Source of the DNA: Bifidobacterium asteroides
Lineage (GTDB): Bacteria; Actinomycetota; Actinomycetes; Actinomycetales; Bifidobacteriaceae
Direction: 5' to 3'
Length of the DNA stretch: 64,000 nucleotides
Assembly (NCBI RefSeq): GCF_019469425.1
Contig: NZ_CP048272.1
Coordinates: forward strand, 372,001-436,000
Under the pieces are notes generated by a model. It had not been told where the DNA came from, did not search any database, and saw nothing but the letters and a program-made list of their open reading frames with translations. The position numbers and the translations under genes were made by a program. Positions 32,922-41,124 of the stretch are shown here, one piece after another (position 1 is the stretch's first letter; every line of letters starts with the position of its first letter).

Positions 32922-34082
32922 CTAGTTTTTCTGCTTCGCTCCTTGGATTCTGTGTACTTTATTAATGATGAGATCCCGCAAAGGGTGGGTGAGCAATCCG
33001 TCAATGAATACAGCTATTACATCAAGAACAGCGAAAGTGAGTAAACCAGTGAATACGCAGATCAGAACCAAGCTGATTTTGTCTGATATGTTTGGGAGCC
33101 AGGAGGCAACCATTCCCCATATGAATCGGAATCCAAACATGTTCTCGTGCAAGAGGTAGACACCGAAGGTCCCGGCTGATATGCGCAGCAGACAAGTGCT
33201 CAATATGCCTGGAAGTTGAATCTGCGGCAGTCGACAAGCTGACACAAAAAGACAGAAGGCAATGCAGATGGGCAATATTTGCAGGCCCTGATGGATTTGT
33301 GCAGTCCAGGTCAGTATCTGTGCCCAGTGAGACTCCGATAAGACAAAATGGTTAAAACCTAACATGAGTGCGGTGCATAAGATCATGCAGGCGGCCAGCG
33401 CGCCATTTGATATAGCGCGCAATGAATCTTGGTAACTACGGATGTAGGCGCCAATCATGTACCCGAGTACAGCATATACGACATTGTTCCAGTTAGTGGC
33501 TTTGCTGAAGAATAAAGGCCAAGCGCCAATAAATAAGAAAAGAGCGATCAGAGCAAGAATTCGTTTTCTGGGCATGTGCGCATATAGCGAATTTATGAAT
33601 GGACTGAGAAGCAGCATGAGAATGTATGCATCAATGAACCAGTAGCTGTTGTACAAGAACGGGCAAAAACTCCACAGCAATGTATCAATGGATTGAGAGC
33701 CGGATAGGAGCCCATCCATATCGAAAGGCAGGGTATGGAACTGTTTCGCAATTATTGCAATTACGAGGCATAAAACAGCATAGAAGAACATCTGAAACCA
33801 GGTCGAGAAGATCCGTCGCCACGAAAACTGCTTCTCAACGAGGAAATATCCTGAGATTATAAAGAAGATTGAAACGCCAACCTGACCGTATTGTACGATG
33901 GTGAAGCTGATCGCAGATTTCCAGCCTGGAAACATGGGCAATACGATGCGTGAGGTGCCATTGGTGAAATCTACGTGGATGATCATATGGCAGTAGACAA
34001 CCAACAGCATTGCCAATATCCGGAGGATCTCGATGTTGAGGTTGCGCGTCGATCGATTCAGAGGCTTATGTGGTCGAGGCAT
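32922..34082 (-). CDS. Acyltransferase family 3 membrane protein
   Basis: 386 residues, about ten membrane helices. The N-terminal RNLNIEILRILAMLLVVYCHMIIH is the family signature (R-x10-H with the catalytic-type His), and FFIISGYFLVEKQ follows. Such enzymes acetylate or acylate exported polysaccharide at the membrane (OafA/WecH-like). The start at 34082 has GGGAG upstream. It faces the DUF6020 gene tail to tail and diverges from the ABC exporter gene pair, placing it in the polysaccharide locus. Confidence 0.88.
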   Translation of the reverse strand: MPRPHKPLNRSTRNLNIEILRILAMLLVVYCHMIIHVDFTNGTSRIVLPMFPGWKSAISFTIVQYGQVGVSIFFIISGYFLVEKQFSWRRIFSTWFQMFFYAVLCLVIAIIAKQFHTLPFDMDGLLSGSQSIDTLLWSFCPFLYNSYWFIDAYILMLLLSPFINSLYAHMPRKRILALIALFLFIGAWPLFFSKATNWNNVVYAVLGYMIGAYIRSYQDSLRAISNGALAACMILCTALMLGFNHFVLSESHWAQILTWTAQIHQGLQILPICIAFCLFVSACRLPQIQLPGILSTCLLRISAGTFGVYLLHENMFGFRFIWGMVASWLPNISDKISLVLICVFTGLLTFAVLDVIAVFIDGLLTHPLRDLIINKVHRIQGAKQKN

Positions 34083-34240
34083 AACTTTGATCTCCCATCG
34101 AAAAGGCATCAATATGTCACAGGATAATGCCTGGGACCTACCTGTCGCAGTTCATGACGAGTATCAGACTGACGTTGTTATTTGTGAGGATGCAGAGATA
34201 GGAGAATATCTTTCACAGCTGTTTGGTAGTCTGTACGTTT

Positions 34241-35080
34241 GTGAGAAGCATCGTAGATAGATTACGCCAGCGGTACCATTATTCGTTGGTTATCCTGCGT
34301 GAACTTGTCAAGACCGATTTCAAGCTCAGGTATCAGGGATCCTTCCTTGGCGTGGCTTGGTCGGTCCTGCAGCCCTTGATGCTCTTCGTGGTCATGTACC
34401 TTGTTTTTGCTAAATTCCTCAGGATGACCGATGGCACGCCGACCTATCCCGTCGTGCTGCTTCTGGGCATAAGCTCCTGGCAGTTCTTCAACGAGTCAAC
34501 TTCCATAGGTCTGCGTTCTGTGGTGGATCGTGGCGATCTTCTGCGCAAGGTGCATTTCCCTAATTACATCGTGGTTGTGTCAGCCACCATGGGGGCGCTG
34601 ATCAGTTACGGCATCAACCTGATCGTGGTCCTCATCTTCGCCATCTTCTGTCGGGTGCATTTCACTTGGAGAGTCCTGTTGCTGCCCATCAGCGTATTCC
34701 AGTTGTATATTCTGGCCTTGGGCTTTACGCTGATCATGGCTACCATGTACGTCTACTTCCGTGACGTGTCGCATATCTGGGACGTGCTGCAACAGGTGAT
34801 CTTCTATTCCATTCCTGTTATCTATCCTTTGACGGCCGTGTCGGGAATCCACCATTGGTGGGGTCCTGTCGTAGCTAAGTTGCTTCTGCTCAACCCTATA
34901 GCGCAATCCATCCAGGATATCCGGCATTCATTCATCGCTCCGGAGACCACCCCCACTGTGTGGAATCAGGTCGGCAATCCATTCGTGACCATGGTCCCCA
35001 TCCTGCTCACTGTGATCATCGTGGTGCTGGGTGTATGCGTATTCCGCAAGTACAATCGCAAATTCGCCGAGGTGATGTGA
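34241..35080 (+). CDS. wzm: Polysaccharide ABC exporter permease (ABC-2, Wzm-type)
   Basis: About 279 residues with six membrane helices. ELVKTDFKLRYQGSFLGVAWSVLQPL is the conserved N-terminal segment of O-antigen and teichoic acid exporters (Wzm/TagG). It forms the membrane channel for an undecaprenyl-linked polysaccharide. The stop overlaps the ATPase start (TGATG at 35078-35082). The start is ambiguous: the GTG at 34241 gives the usual length, a TTG at 34223 is also in frame, and neither has a strong ribosome site. A 48-codon frame from 34114 overlaps this start and may be translated upstream of it. Confidence 0.9.
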   Translation: MRSIVDRLRQRYHYSLVILRELVKTDFKLRYQGSFLGVAWSVLQPLMLFVVMYLVFAKFLRMTDGTPTYPVVLLLGISSWQFFNESTSIGLRSVVDRGDLLRKVHFPNYIVVVSATMGALISYGINLIVVLIFAIFCRVHFTWRVLLLPISVFQLYILALGFTLIMATMYVYFRDVSHIWDVLQQVIFYSIPVIYPLTAVSGIHHWWGPVVAKLLLLNPIAQSIQDIRHSFIAPETTPTVWNQVGNPFVTMVPILLTVIIVVLGVCVFRKYNRKFAEVM

Positions 35081-36351
35081 TGAGCAAGGCTGGGGAGCTA
35101 ATTCGTCGGAAAGACGATCGGCCCGTGGTTCTGTCCGTGGAGCATGTGGACAAGGTCTTTCGTCTGCCTACAGAACAAGCCACAGGGCTCAAGCAGGCAT
35201 TTATCAACTGGACCCGGGGGATCAAGGGATACAAGGAGCAGCAGGTGTTGCAGGATGTGTCCTTCCAGGTGCATCGGGGCGACTTTTTCGGCATCGTCGG
35301 ACGCAACGGCAGTGGCAAGTCAACCCTGCTCAAGCTGATTTCGGGCATCTACTATCCTGAGCACGGCCATATCTCCTATACGGGCAAGCTGGTGCCCTTT
35401 ATCGAATTGGGTGTGGGTTTCAACCCGGAGCTGACTGGTCGCGAGAACGTCTACCTGAACGGAGCCTTGCTGGGATTCACCCGCAGTGAGGTCGACGCCA
35501 TGTACGATGACATCGTGGATTTTGCTGAACTGGGCGAGTTCATGGATCAGAAGCTGAAGAACTACTCCAGCGGCATGCAGGTGCGCCTGGCTTTTTCCGT
35601 GGCCATCAAAGCCCAGGGCGACATACTGATTCTGGATGAGGTTCTTGCCGTAGGCGATGAGGCTTTCCAACGCAAATGCGATGATTACTTCACCGAGGTC
35701 AAGAAAGATCCCAACAAGACGGTCATCCTCGTCACCCACGACATGGGTGCCGTGAAGAAGTACTGTGACCGGGCAATTTTGCTCAAGGACGGCCATGTGG
35801 TGATTAATGGCGACAAAGATGATGTCGCCAACCGGTACACCTTGGAGAATCTTAAGAATACGGACCAACAGTACAATGATAATAAGTTGGGCAAGAACGA
35901 GTATCCAACCGGTCTCAGTGCCCAGGTCCCCATCTTGCGTTCCTACCCGGTATCATCGTCGGTCTGCAGGAGTTCAGATACTTTCCGCTTCGATGTGGAA
36001 TACGAATGTGCACAATATGACCATCTTTATATGGCTATTGCTATGCATGACACTCGACGCGGTGGTATCGCCTATGACACAGGTTCCATTCCTTTGAAAG
36101 GCTGTGGTCATCGTGTAGTACATTGCTCGATGCCATTGAACATTTTCAATAATGGCGAGTTCCGCCTTGTCGTTTCCTTGCGTGTCAATGATTCCGGAGA
36201 GACGGATAAAGATGCTCCAACACAAATGATCGCATTTACCAGTGACGAGAATTCGTGTGTCTTTGCCATCCGCGACAAACGGAATAGGGATTATGCGATG
36301 CTAAGCGATCGCGGTCTGCAAATCAAAGTGCTGGGTGGGGAATCTCTATAG
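35080..36351 (+). CDS. wzt: Polysaccharide ABC exporter ATPase (Wzt/TagH-type)
   Basis: 423 residues. Walker A GRNGSGKST, signature YSSGMQVRLAFSVA, Walker B ILILDEVLAVGDEAF and the H-loop VTHDMG are intact. An additional C-terminal domain of about 140 residues (from about 285) fits the Wzt carbohydrate-binding domain that recognises the non-reducing end of the exported glycan. With the permease it powers export across the membrane. Last gene of the pair; 540 bp without a gene follow. Confidence 0.92.
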   Translation: MSKAGELIRRKDDRPVVLSVEHVDKVFRLPTEQATGLKQAFINWTRGIKGYKEQQVLQDVSFQVHRGDFFGIVGRNGSGKSTLLKLISGIYYPEHGHISYTGKLVPFIELGVGFNPELTGRENVYLNGALLGFTRSEVDAMYDDIVDFAELGEFMDQKLKNYSSGMQVRLAFSVAIKAQGDILILDEVLAVGDEAFQRKCDDYFTEVKKDPNKTVILVTHDMGAVKKYCDRAILLKDGHVVINGDKDDVANRYTLENLKNTDQQYNDNKLGKNEYPTGLSAQVPILRSYPVSSSVCRSSDTFRFDVEYECAQYDHLYMAIAMHDTRRGGIAYDTGSIPLKGCGHRVVHCSMPLNIFNNGEFRLVVSLRVNDSGETDKDAPTQMIAFTSDENSCVFAIRDKRNRDYAMLSDRGLQIKVLGGESL

Positions 36352-36849
36352 TTCGTCGTCATGTGTGCCTCTTTCTCAAAAGCTAGGAAATTATAGGCTT
36401 CTTGAGTCGGTTGGGCTTGAAAACTCCTGATGAAGTCTACTCTCTAGTTTTGGCTACCGATGTATATAGTTGCATGCTTTGCCTACGTATAGTTCCTGCT
36501 GACGCATATGTTTGTGGCCTTTATGACAGAACGTCAGTGTGAATGCCGTCATTATGGTTCGTTGTGTGGATATGCAAGGTTCCATGAATGCGTGAAGGAT
36601 TTATCGATGGGTACGAACTGACCCAGGTCTGGTCGTGCATGTCTGATAGTGTTATCGGCTTCGAACTTGCTTATTGGGATCTTGTACATTAGGAAGAGCA
36701 GTACCAATTTGAAGACGACTAAGGATATTGGTTTTATTCATAAAGGCCTTTCTTGCAGTGAGCCGAATGTATGATCGATTTCTGTGGGGTTAATCAGAGA
36801 ATGATGGCAATGCTGTCACCGTGGTGGGTGGGAGTTCTTGTGACTTGAC
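36352..36849. other. Gene-free AT-rich stretch after wzt
   Basis: No reading frame of useful length or composition is seen on either strand. It could be decayed coding sequence of the polysaccharide locus; nothing in it is recognisable. Confidence 0.5.
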
Positions 36850-36892
36850 AGTATAGGTCATAGAAGTATAGGTCATAGATTTGTATACCTAT
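36850..36892. repeat. Tandem 15-bp repeat upstream of the dehydratase gene
   Basis: AGTATAGGTCATAGA occurs twice back to back (36850-36879), followed by an inverted half copy (TATACCTAT, 36884-36892). Such repeated half-sites look like a regulator-binding region for the gene at 36930. Confidence 0.5.
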
Positions 36893-36929
36893 GCATTACA
36901 TTCGGACGATTGGAAATGGGTACTTGGCG

Positions 36930-38000
36930 ATGGGCGAGGGTAAGAAGTCTGAACGTCGTTCGGACAGAGTCGAAGGCCATGAGTCGGCTGGGCCCTCATG
37001 CCTGATGGTGACGGGGGGTGCCGGGTTCATCGGCACGAATTTTGTGCGCTATGTGTTGGCCCGCCATCCTGACACGCGCATTGTGGTTTACGATCTGCTC
37101 ACCTATGCAGCCAAGATGGACAACCTCCATGGCCTTATTCCCGATCGTATCGACATGGTCCATGCCGATATCTGCGACGCCGAATCCGTGGAATGGACCA
37201 TCCGCCAATATCATGTCGATGCCATCGTCCATTTTGCGGCTGAGTCGCACAACGACAACTCCATCCAGGATCCTGCCCCCTTCATCAGGACCAATCTCTA
37301 TGGCACTTATGTTCTGTTGGAGGCGGCCCGTCGCCACGACCTGCGCTTCCATCAGGTATCCACTGATGAGGTTTTCGGCGATCTCGACTTCGATGATCCG
37401 CGCCGCTTCACTGAGACCAGTCCATATCGGCCATCAAGCCCATATTCGTCCACCAAGGCAGGGGCGGACCATCTGGCGCGTGCCTGGTGGCGTACCTATG
37501 GGACCCGGGTGACTATCTCCAACTGCTCTAATAATTACGGTCCCTATCAGCACATCGAGAAATTCATTCCTCGGCAGATTACCAACATCCTCGTTGGAAT
37601 CCGCCCACGAATCTATGGCCAGGGTCGAGCGGTCCGGGATTGGATCCACGTGCAGGATGATTGCCGGGCCGTCTGGAGCATTCTGGTCCATGGAGCGCCG
37701 GGATCAACCTACCTTATCGGGGCGGATGGCGAGCTGAGCAACATGGAGGTGCTCCAGAAGATCCTCCGCATCATGGGGCGCGGACCCGACGAATTCGATT
37801 TGGTGGCGGATCGGCCCGGCGGAGATCGTAGATATGCCATCGATGCCGGAAAGATAAAGCGGGATCTCGGTTGGCGGCCTCTGCACTGTGACTTCGAGCA
37901 GGGTCTGTCTGAGACGATCGACTGGTATCGTCGTCACCGCGAGTGGTGGGCGGGTGACAAGCAGGCGGTCGAGGCTCGCTATCGGGAGCAGGGACACTGA
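36930..38000 (+). CDS. rfbB: dTDP-glucose 4,6-dehydratase
   Basis: About 356 residues. TGGAGFIG binds NAD; VVYDLLTYAAKMDNL, HFAAESHNDNSI, STDEVFGDL (with the catalytic Thr-Asp-Glu), YSSTKAGADHL (Tyr/Lys) and NNYGPYQHIEKFIPR are all family hallmarks. It converts dTDP-glucose to the 4-keto-6-deoxy sugar, the second step towards dTDP-rhamnose. The other rml genes are not in the window. The N-terminus is about 25 residues longer than usual; the frame reaches back to 36891, where a tandem repeat begins, and neither start has a clear ribosome site. Confidence 0.93.
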   Translation: MGEGKKSERRSDRVEGHESAGPSCLMVTGGAGFIGTNFVRYVLARHPDTRIVVYDLLTYAAKMDNLHGLIPDRIDMVHADICDAESVEWTIRQYHVDAIVHFAAESHNDNSIQDPAPFIRTNLYGTYVLLEAARRHDLRFHQVSTDEVFGDLDFDDPRRFTETSPYRPSSPYSSTKAGADHLARAWWRTYGTRVTISNCSNNYGPYQHIEKFIPRQITNILVGIRPRIYGQGRAVRDWIHVQDDCRAVWSILVHGAPGSTYLIGADGELSNMEVLQKILRIMGRGPDEFDLVADRPGGDRRYAIDAGKIKRDLGWRPLHCDFEQGLSETIDWYRRHREWWAGDKQAVEARYREQGH

Positions 38001-38003
38001 TAT

Positions 38004-38139
38004 TTGTGGCTGTACCACCCTTCGATGTAAACTAGTCGGGTTCCTATCGTGGCCAGAGGATTGTTCTGCCACGATTGGCGTGCAATACACCCTCCTGTCA
38101 CGGAAGGTCCGTGACCTGTAAGTCCAAAGGAGGTGGGTG
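38004..38139 (+). promoter_or_regulatory. Promoter and structured leader of the rpsF operon
   Basis: TTGTGG and TAAACT (38028-38033) with an 18-nt spacer make a plausible promoter. The following leader of about 100 nt contains two strong hairpins: ATCGTGGC-c-AGA with TCTGCCACGAT (38046-38075), and GTCACGGA-AGG-TCCGTGAC (38097-38115), the latter 10 nt before the AAAGGAGG ribosome site. S6:S18 complexes are known to repress this operon by binding such a leader. Confidence 0.5.
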
Positions 38140-38436
38140 ATGTCTGCGCACAAGTATGAATTGATGTTCATTGCCGATCCGGCCATGGATGAGCGCTCGC
38201 TGAAGAAGCTGACCGACCAGTATCTCGAGGTGGTCACCAAGGAAGGCGGCTCCGTCGACAACATCGATGTCTGGGGCCGTCGCAAGCTGGCCTACGAGAT
38301 CGACAAGCATAAGGAAGGCAACTACGTGGTGGTTGAGTACACCTGCGAGCCTTCTGCCAGCGCTGAGCTCGATCGTGTGCTCAACCTGAACGAGTCCGTC
38401 ATCCGCACCAAGATTCTTCGCAAGGATGACAAGTAA
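38140..38436 (+). CDS. rpsF: 30S ribosomal protein S6
   Basis: 98 residues, typical length. KYELMFIADPAMDERSL, the GRRKLAYEIDKHKEGNYVVVEY core and the VIRTKILRKD tail are characteristic of S6. It binds 16S rRNA together with S18 in the platform of the small subunit. First gene of rpsF-ssb-rpsR-rplI. The ATG at 38140 is served by AAAGGAGG; a GTG one codon earlier is less likely. Confidence 0.97.
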   Translation: MSAHKYELMFIADPAMDERSLKKLTDQYLEVVTKEGGSVDNIDVWGRRKLAYEIDKHKEGNYVVVEYTCEPSASAELDRVLNLNESVIRTKILRKDDK

Positions 38437-38559
38437 GCAAACAGCAAAAGGACGTCGGAGCGTCGGCTGAGATTCGAGCCCCGCGTCGATGGTTCAAGGG
38501 TGCGGGATTCGCCCCAGCAGGCCCATTCCCAAGTCCTCATTCCTAGGAAAGGTCGTGAC

Positions 38560-39174
38560 ATGGCGGGAGATACATATATCACCGTAGTGGGTAATCTCAC
38601 TGCGGATCCGGAGGTGCGTACGACCTCCAACGGAGGCACGGTGGCCAACCTGACCATCGCGTCCACGCCCAGGCAGTTCAACAGGAACTCGGGGCAGTGG
38701 GAGGACGGCGACTCGCTCTTCATGCGTTGCTCGGCCTGGGATTCCACCTACAGTCCCATGGCCTCGAACATCCAGGCCAGTCTGGCCAAGGGCATGAGGG
38801 TGATCGCTCAGGGTCGTCTGGTGCAGCGCTCCTATCAGGATCGTGAGGGCAATAACCGCACGGTCGTGGAGTTGCGTCTGGACGAGATTGGACCCGCACT
38901 GACAAGGAACACCGCCCAGGTCACTAGGAACTCCAACACTGGTGGCGGTGGATCCCGTGGTTTCGCAGGATCCGCCAATGGCGGCTACCAGGGTGGGGCT
39001 TCCTACCAGGGTGGCGCCGGCGCGGCATCGGCTCCTATGGGTCGTCAGCAGCCAGCGCAGAACCAGCAGACCCCTGCTCAGGATCCCTGGTCATCGACCG
39101 GGTCCGGCGATTCCTTCGGATCCTTCGGGTCCACCGGCGAGTTCGGTGGTTCCGGGGACGAACCCGAATTCTGA
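38560..39174 (+). CDS. ssb: Single-stranded DNA-binding protein
   Basis: 204 residues. An N-terminal OB fold (about 1-115; TYITVVGNLTADPEVRTTSNGG, FMRCSAWDS, VIAQGRLVQRSYQDREG) and a long Gly/Gln/Ser-rich linker precede the acidic tip GGSGDEPEF. The usual tip is DDDIPF; here it is EPEF, as in some actinobacteria, still ending in a Phe that docks partner proteins. It protects single-stranded DNA in replication and repair. Located between rpsF and rpsR as in most bacteria. Confidence 0.96.
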   Translation: MAGDTYITVVGNLTADPEVRTTSNGGTVANLTIASTPRQFNRNSGQWEDGDSLFMRCSAWDSTYSPMASNIQASLAKGMRVIAQGRLVQRSYQDREGNNRTVVELRLDEIGPALTRNTAQVTRNSNTGGGGSRGFAGSANGGYQGGASYQGGAGAASAPMGRQQPAQNQQTPAQDPWSSTGSGDSFGSFGSTGEFGGSGDEPEF

Positions 39175-39210
39175 AGTTTCATAGCGTCATCATTCATTTA
39201 AGGAGAACAT

Positions 39211-39459
39211 ATGTCACGCAAGAGGCCGCAACCGCCGGTCAAGCCCTTCAAGAAGAAGCCGAATCCTCTGAGGGCTGCCAAGATTCATACCATTGATTAC
39301 AAGGACGTGGCTCTGCTGCGCAAGTTCATCTCTGACCGCGGCAAGATCCGTTCCCGCCGTATCACCGGCGTCACCGTCCAGGAGCAGCGCGAGATTTCCA
39401 AGGCCATCAAGAACGCCCGCGAGATGGCCCTGCTGCCCTACGCCACCAACGGTCGCTGA
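39211..39459 (+). CDS. rpsR: 30S ribosomal protein S18
   Basis: 82 residues, basic. [26 protein letters not shown] and the ending ALLPYATN are the family hallmarks. No CxxC zinc pair is present, so it is the zinc-independent form. AAGGAGA precedes the ATG. It pairs with S6 on the 30S platform. Confidence 0.97.
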   Translation: MSRKRPQPPVKPFKKKPNPLRAAKIHTIDYKDVALLRKFISDRGKIRSRRITGVTVQEQREISKAIKNAREMALLPYATNGR

Positions 39460-39473
39460 GGGAGGTCCGGATT

Positions 39474-39923
39474 ATGGCAAAGGAAACCAAGGTTATTCTG
39501 ACCGATACCGTAACCGATCTGGGTCACAAAGGCGACGTTGTCGGGGTCAAGCCCGGTTATGCGCGCAACTTCCTTATCCCCCAGGGACTGGCTTTCGCCT
39601 GGTCCAAGGGCGCTGCTGCGCAGATCGAGTCCCTGCGGCGGGCCCGTCGAGCCAAGTCCATGGCCACCCGTGAGGATGCCGTGGCTGCCAAGGCTGCCAT
39701 CGATGGGCAGACCGTCGAGATCACAGCCAAGGTGTCCGATTCGGGCAAGCTCTTCGGCGGCATCTCCAGCGATGCCATCGCCCAGGCTCTTCGCCCTTTG
39801 GCTGACGTCGATCCCCGCGCTATCTCCGTGGAGACCATCAAGACCACTGGCGAATTCCCGGCAACTGTGGCCCTGCATCCCGAGATCTCGGCTGCTTTTA
39901 CGGTCAAGGTTGTCGCAGAGTAG
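39474..39923 (+). CDS. rplI: 50S ribosomal protein L9
   Basis: 149 residues. The N-terminal domain [34 protein letters not shown] is followed by the long connecting helix and the C-terminal rRNA-binding domain ([16 protein letters not shown]). Last gene of the operon, followed by two terminator hairpins. The start follows S18 by 14 nt with GGAGG upstream. Confidence 0.97.
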   Translation: MAKETKVILTDTVTDLGHKGDVVGVKPGYARNFLIPQGLAFAWSKGAAAQIESLRRARRAKSMATREDAVAAKAAIDGQTVEITAKVSDSGKLFGGISSDAIAQALRPLADVDPRAISVETIKTTGEFPATVALHPEISAAFTVKVVAE

Positions 39924-39931
39924 CAAATCCT

Positions 39932-39964
39932 GGGGTCAACGGCCATCTTCAATCCGTTGACCCC
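39932..39964 (+). terminator. Terminator of the rpsF-rplI operon
   Basis: GGGGTCAACGG and CCGTTGACCCC form a perfect 11-bp stem with an 11-nt loop 9 nt after the rplI stop. No long T run follows. Confidence 0.65.
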
Positions 39965-40009
39965 GATCACCCCTTAACGATCCTTCGGAATAGGGATCCG
40001 GGCTTAAGC

Positions 40010-40052
40010 AGGAGGCCTTCCCGCAGCAGGTATATGCGCGGGAAGGCCTCCT
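40010..40052. terminator. Bidirectional hairpin between rplI and the tautomerase gene
   Basis: AGGAGGCCTTCCCGC and its exact complement pair over 15 bp with a 13-nt loop. It serves either or both of the convergent transcripts. Confidence 0.65.
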
Positions 40053-40077
40053 TATGTCTTGCAGGGGATTGCCTGCT

Positions 40078-40425
40078 CTAAAAGTTGCCGCCGTTCCAAC
40101 CCCAGTCGGTAGTGGCCGTGTAGCGAATGTAGATGCGGTCCTTGGGGATGGACAGCTCAGATTCCAGTGTGTCCATGATGGTCTTGGTCAGGCTTTCCCA
40201 GGCGGACTTGGGGACAGCGCTGCCGAAGACGTTGACCTCGACATAGGCTGCGGGCTTGCTGTCATCACCACCGAAGTAGATGGGCATGTCCGACTCGAAG
40301 GGGCACATGAGCCAGCCTTCAGACTTACCGGGGACAGCGGTGATGGCCTTGCCGTAGGCGGTCTTGATCCGATTGCGCTGTTCGGCAGTAAGGGGTGTGC
40401 TTACGTGAGTGTGGATGACGGGCAT
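40078..40425 (-). CDS. MIF-like tautomerase
   Basis: 115 residues starting MPVIHTHVST: after Met removal the N-terminal Pro is the catalytic base of the tautomerase/MIF superfamily. MPIYFGGDDSKPAAYVEVNVFG and RIYIRYTATTDWGWNGGNF match the long (MIF/phenylpyruvate tautomerase) subgroup. It would interconvert keto and enol forms of aryl-pyruvates; the natural substrate is unknown. AAAGGAAG precedes the start. Monocistronic, with a terminator shared with the ribosomal operon. Confidence 0.88.
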   Translation of the reverse strand: MPVIHTHVSTPLTAEQRNRIKTAYGKAITAVPGKSEGWLMCPFESDMPIYFGGDDSKPAAYVEVNVFGSAVPKSAWESLTKTIMDTLESELSIPKDRIYIRYTATTDWGWNGGNF

Positions 40426-40539
40426 GGCGCTTCCTTTCCGGTCCGTCCGGCCATGACCCAATCAAGACGATTCGGCCCGCCTGGCGGATGGCTGACTATA
40501 CTTCCGTCTCCCATAGTAGCCTCGACCAGATTGATGAGC

Positions 40540-41046
40540 TCAGCGCCAGCCGAAGGGCCGGTGACGCAGGGACCAGGCGCCCAAACGGTGAGCCACTGAA
40601 CGCGGGTTGACCGGCTTGCCAGGCGCGGGCGCGTCCAGCAGCCACTTGCGGATCAGGAAGTTCCAGATGGCCACCACCACGGTGGCTGTGATCTTCGCGA
40701 TGTTTGAATAGAGCAGGTAGCGGGCGTGCATGGTGGTGATGGCATCCGGGGGCAGCATGGCAGTGCCTGTCCACAGGATTACTTCGTTGATCCCCAGGCC
40801 GATGACCGAGGAGACCAGGAAGACCGTCATTTCCATCCACCGGGCCATGTCTTCCCGATGCTTGAAGACGTAGCGCATGCTGGCCAGGTAGTTGAAGACC
40901 AGTGAGATCAGGAAGGAGATGGCTCCGGCCAGGACATTGTTCAGGTGCGGCCCCATGATCAGCAGATTCATGATGCCGATGTCGATCAGGAAGGCGATGA
41001 TGCCCACGATGCCGAACTTGAGCAGCTGTCCGATTAATCTACGCAC
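40540..41046 (-). CDS. GtrA-family membrane protein
   Basis: 168 residues with four membrane helices: LLKFGIVGIIAFLIDIGIMNLL, an NVLAGAISFLISLVFNYLASMRYVF segment with the family Asn-Tyr, and two further helices. GtrA proteins are thought to flip polyprenyl-linked sugars across the membrane for cell-wall or surface-glycan decoration. It stands 75 nt downstream of the MFS gene on the same strand and may be co-transcribed. Confidence 0.85.
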   Translation of the reverse strand: MRRLIGQLLKFGIVGIIAFLIDIGIMNLLIMGPHLNNVLAGAISFLISLVFNYLASMRYVFKHREDMARWMEMTVFLVSSVIGLGINEVILWTGTAMLPPDAITTMHARYLLYSNIAKITATVVVAIWNFLIRKWLLDAPAPGKPVNPRSVAHRLGAWSLRHRPFGWR

Positions 41047-41124
41047 GGTAGTCTATTCAATCATTCCTCCTGCGCTGGTGGTGTACCAGGAGCCGCTTGT
41101 GCGCAAAAGCCTTACGTTATGGCC

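Noticed and set aside
34114-34260. 48-codon frame before the exporter permease
   Set aside because: Has a moderate AAAGG site but overlaps the permease start and shows no recognisable feature; could be a leader, not listed as a gene.
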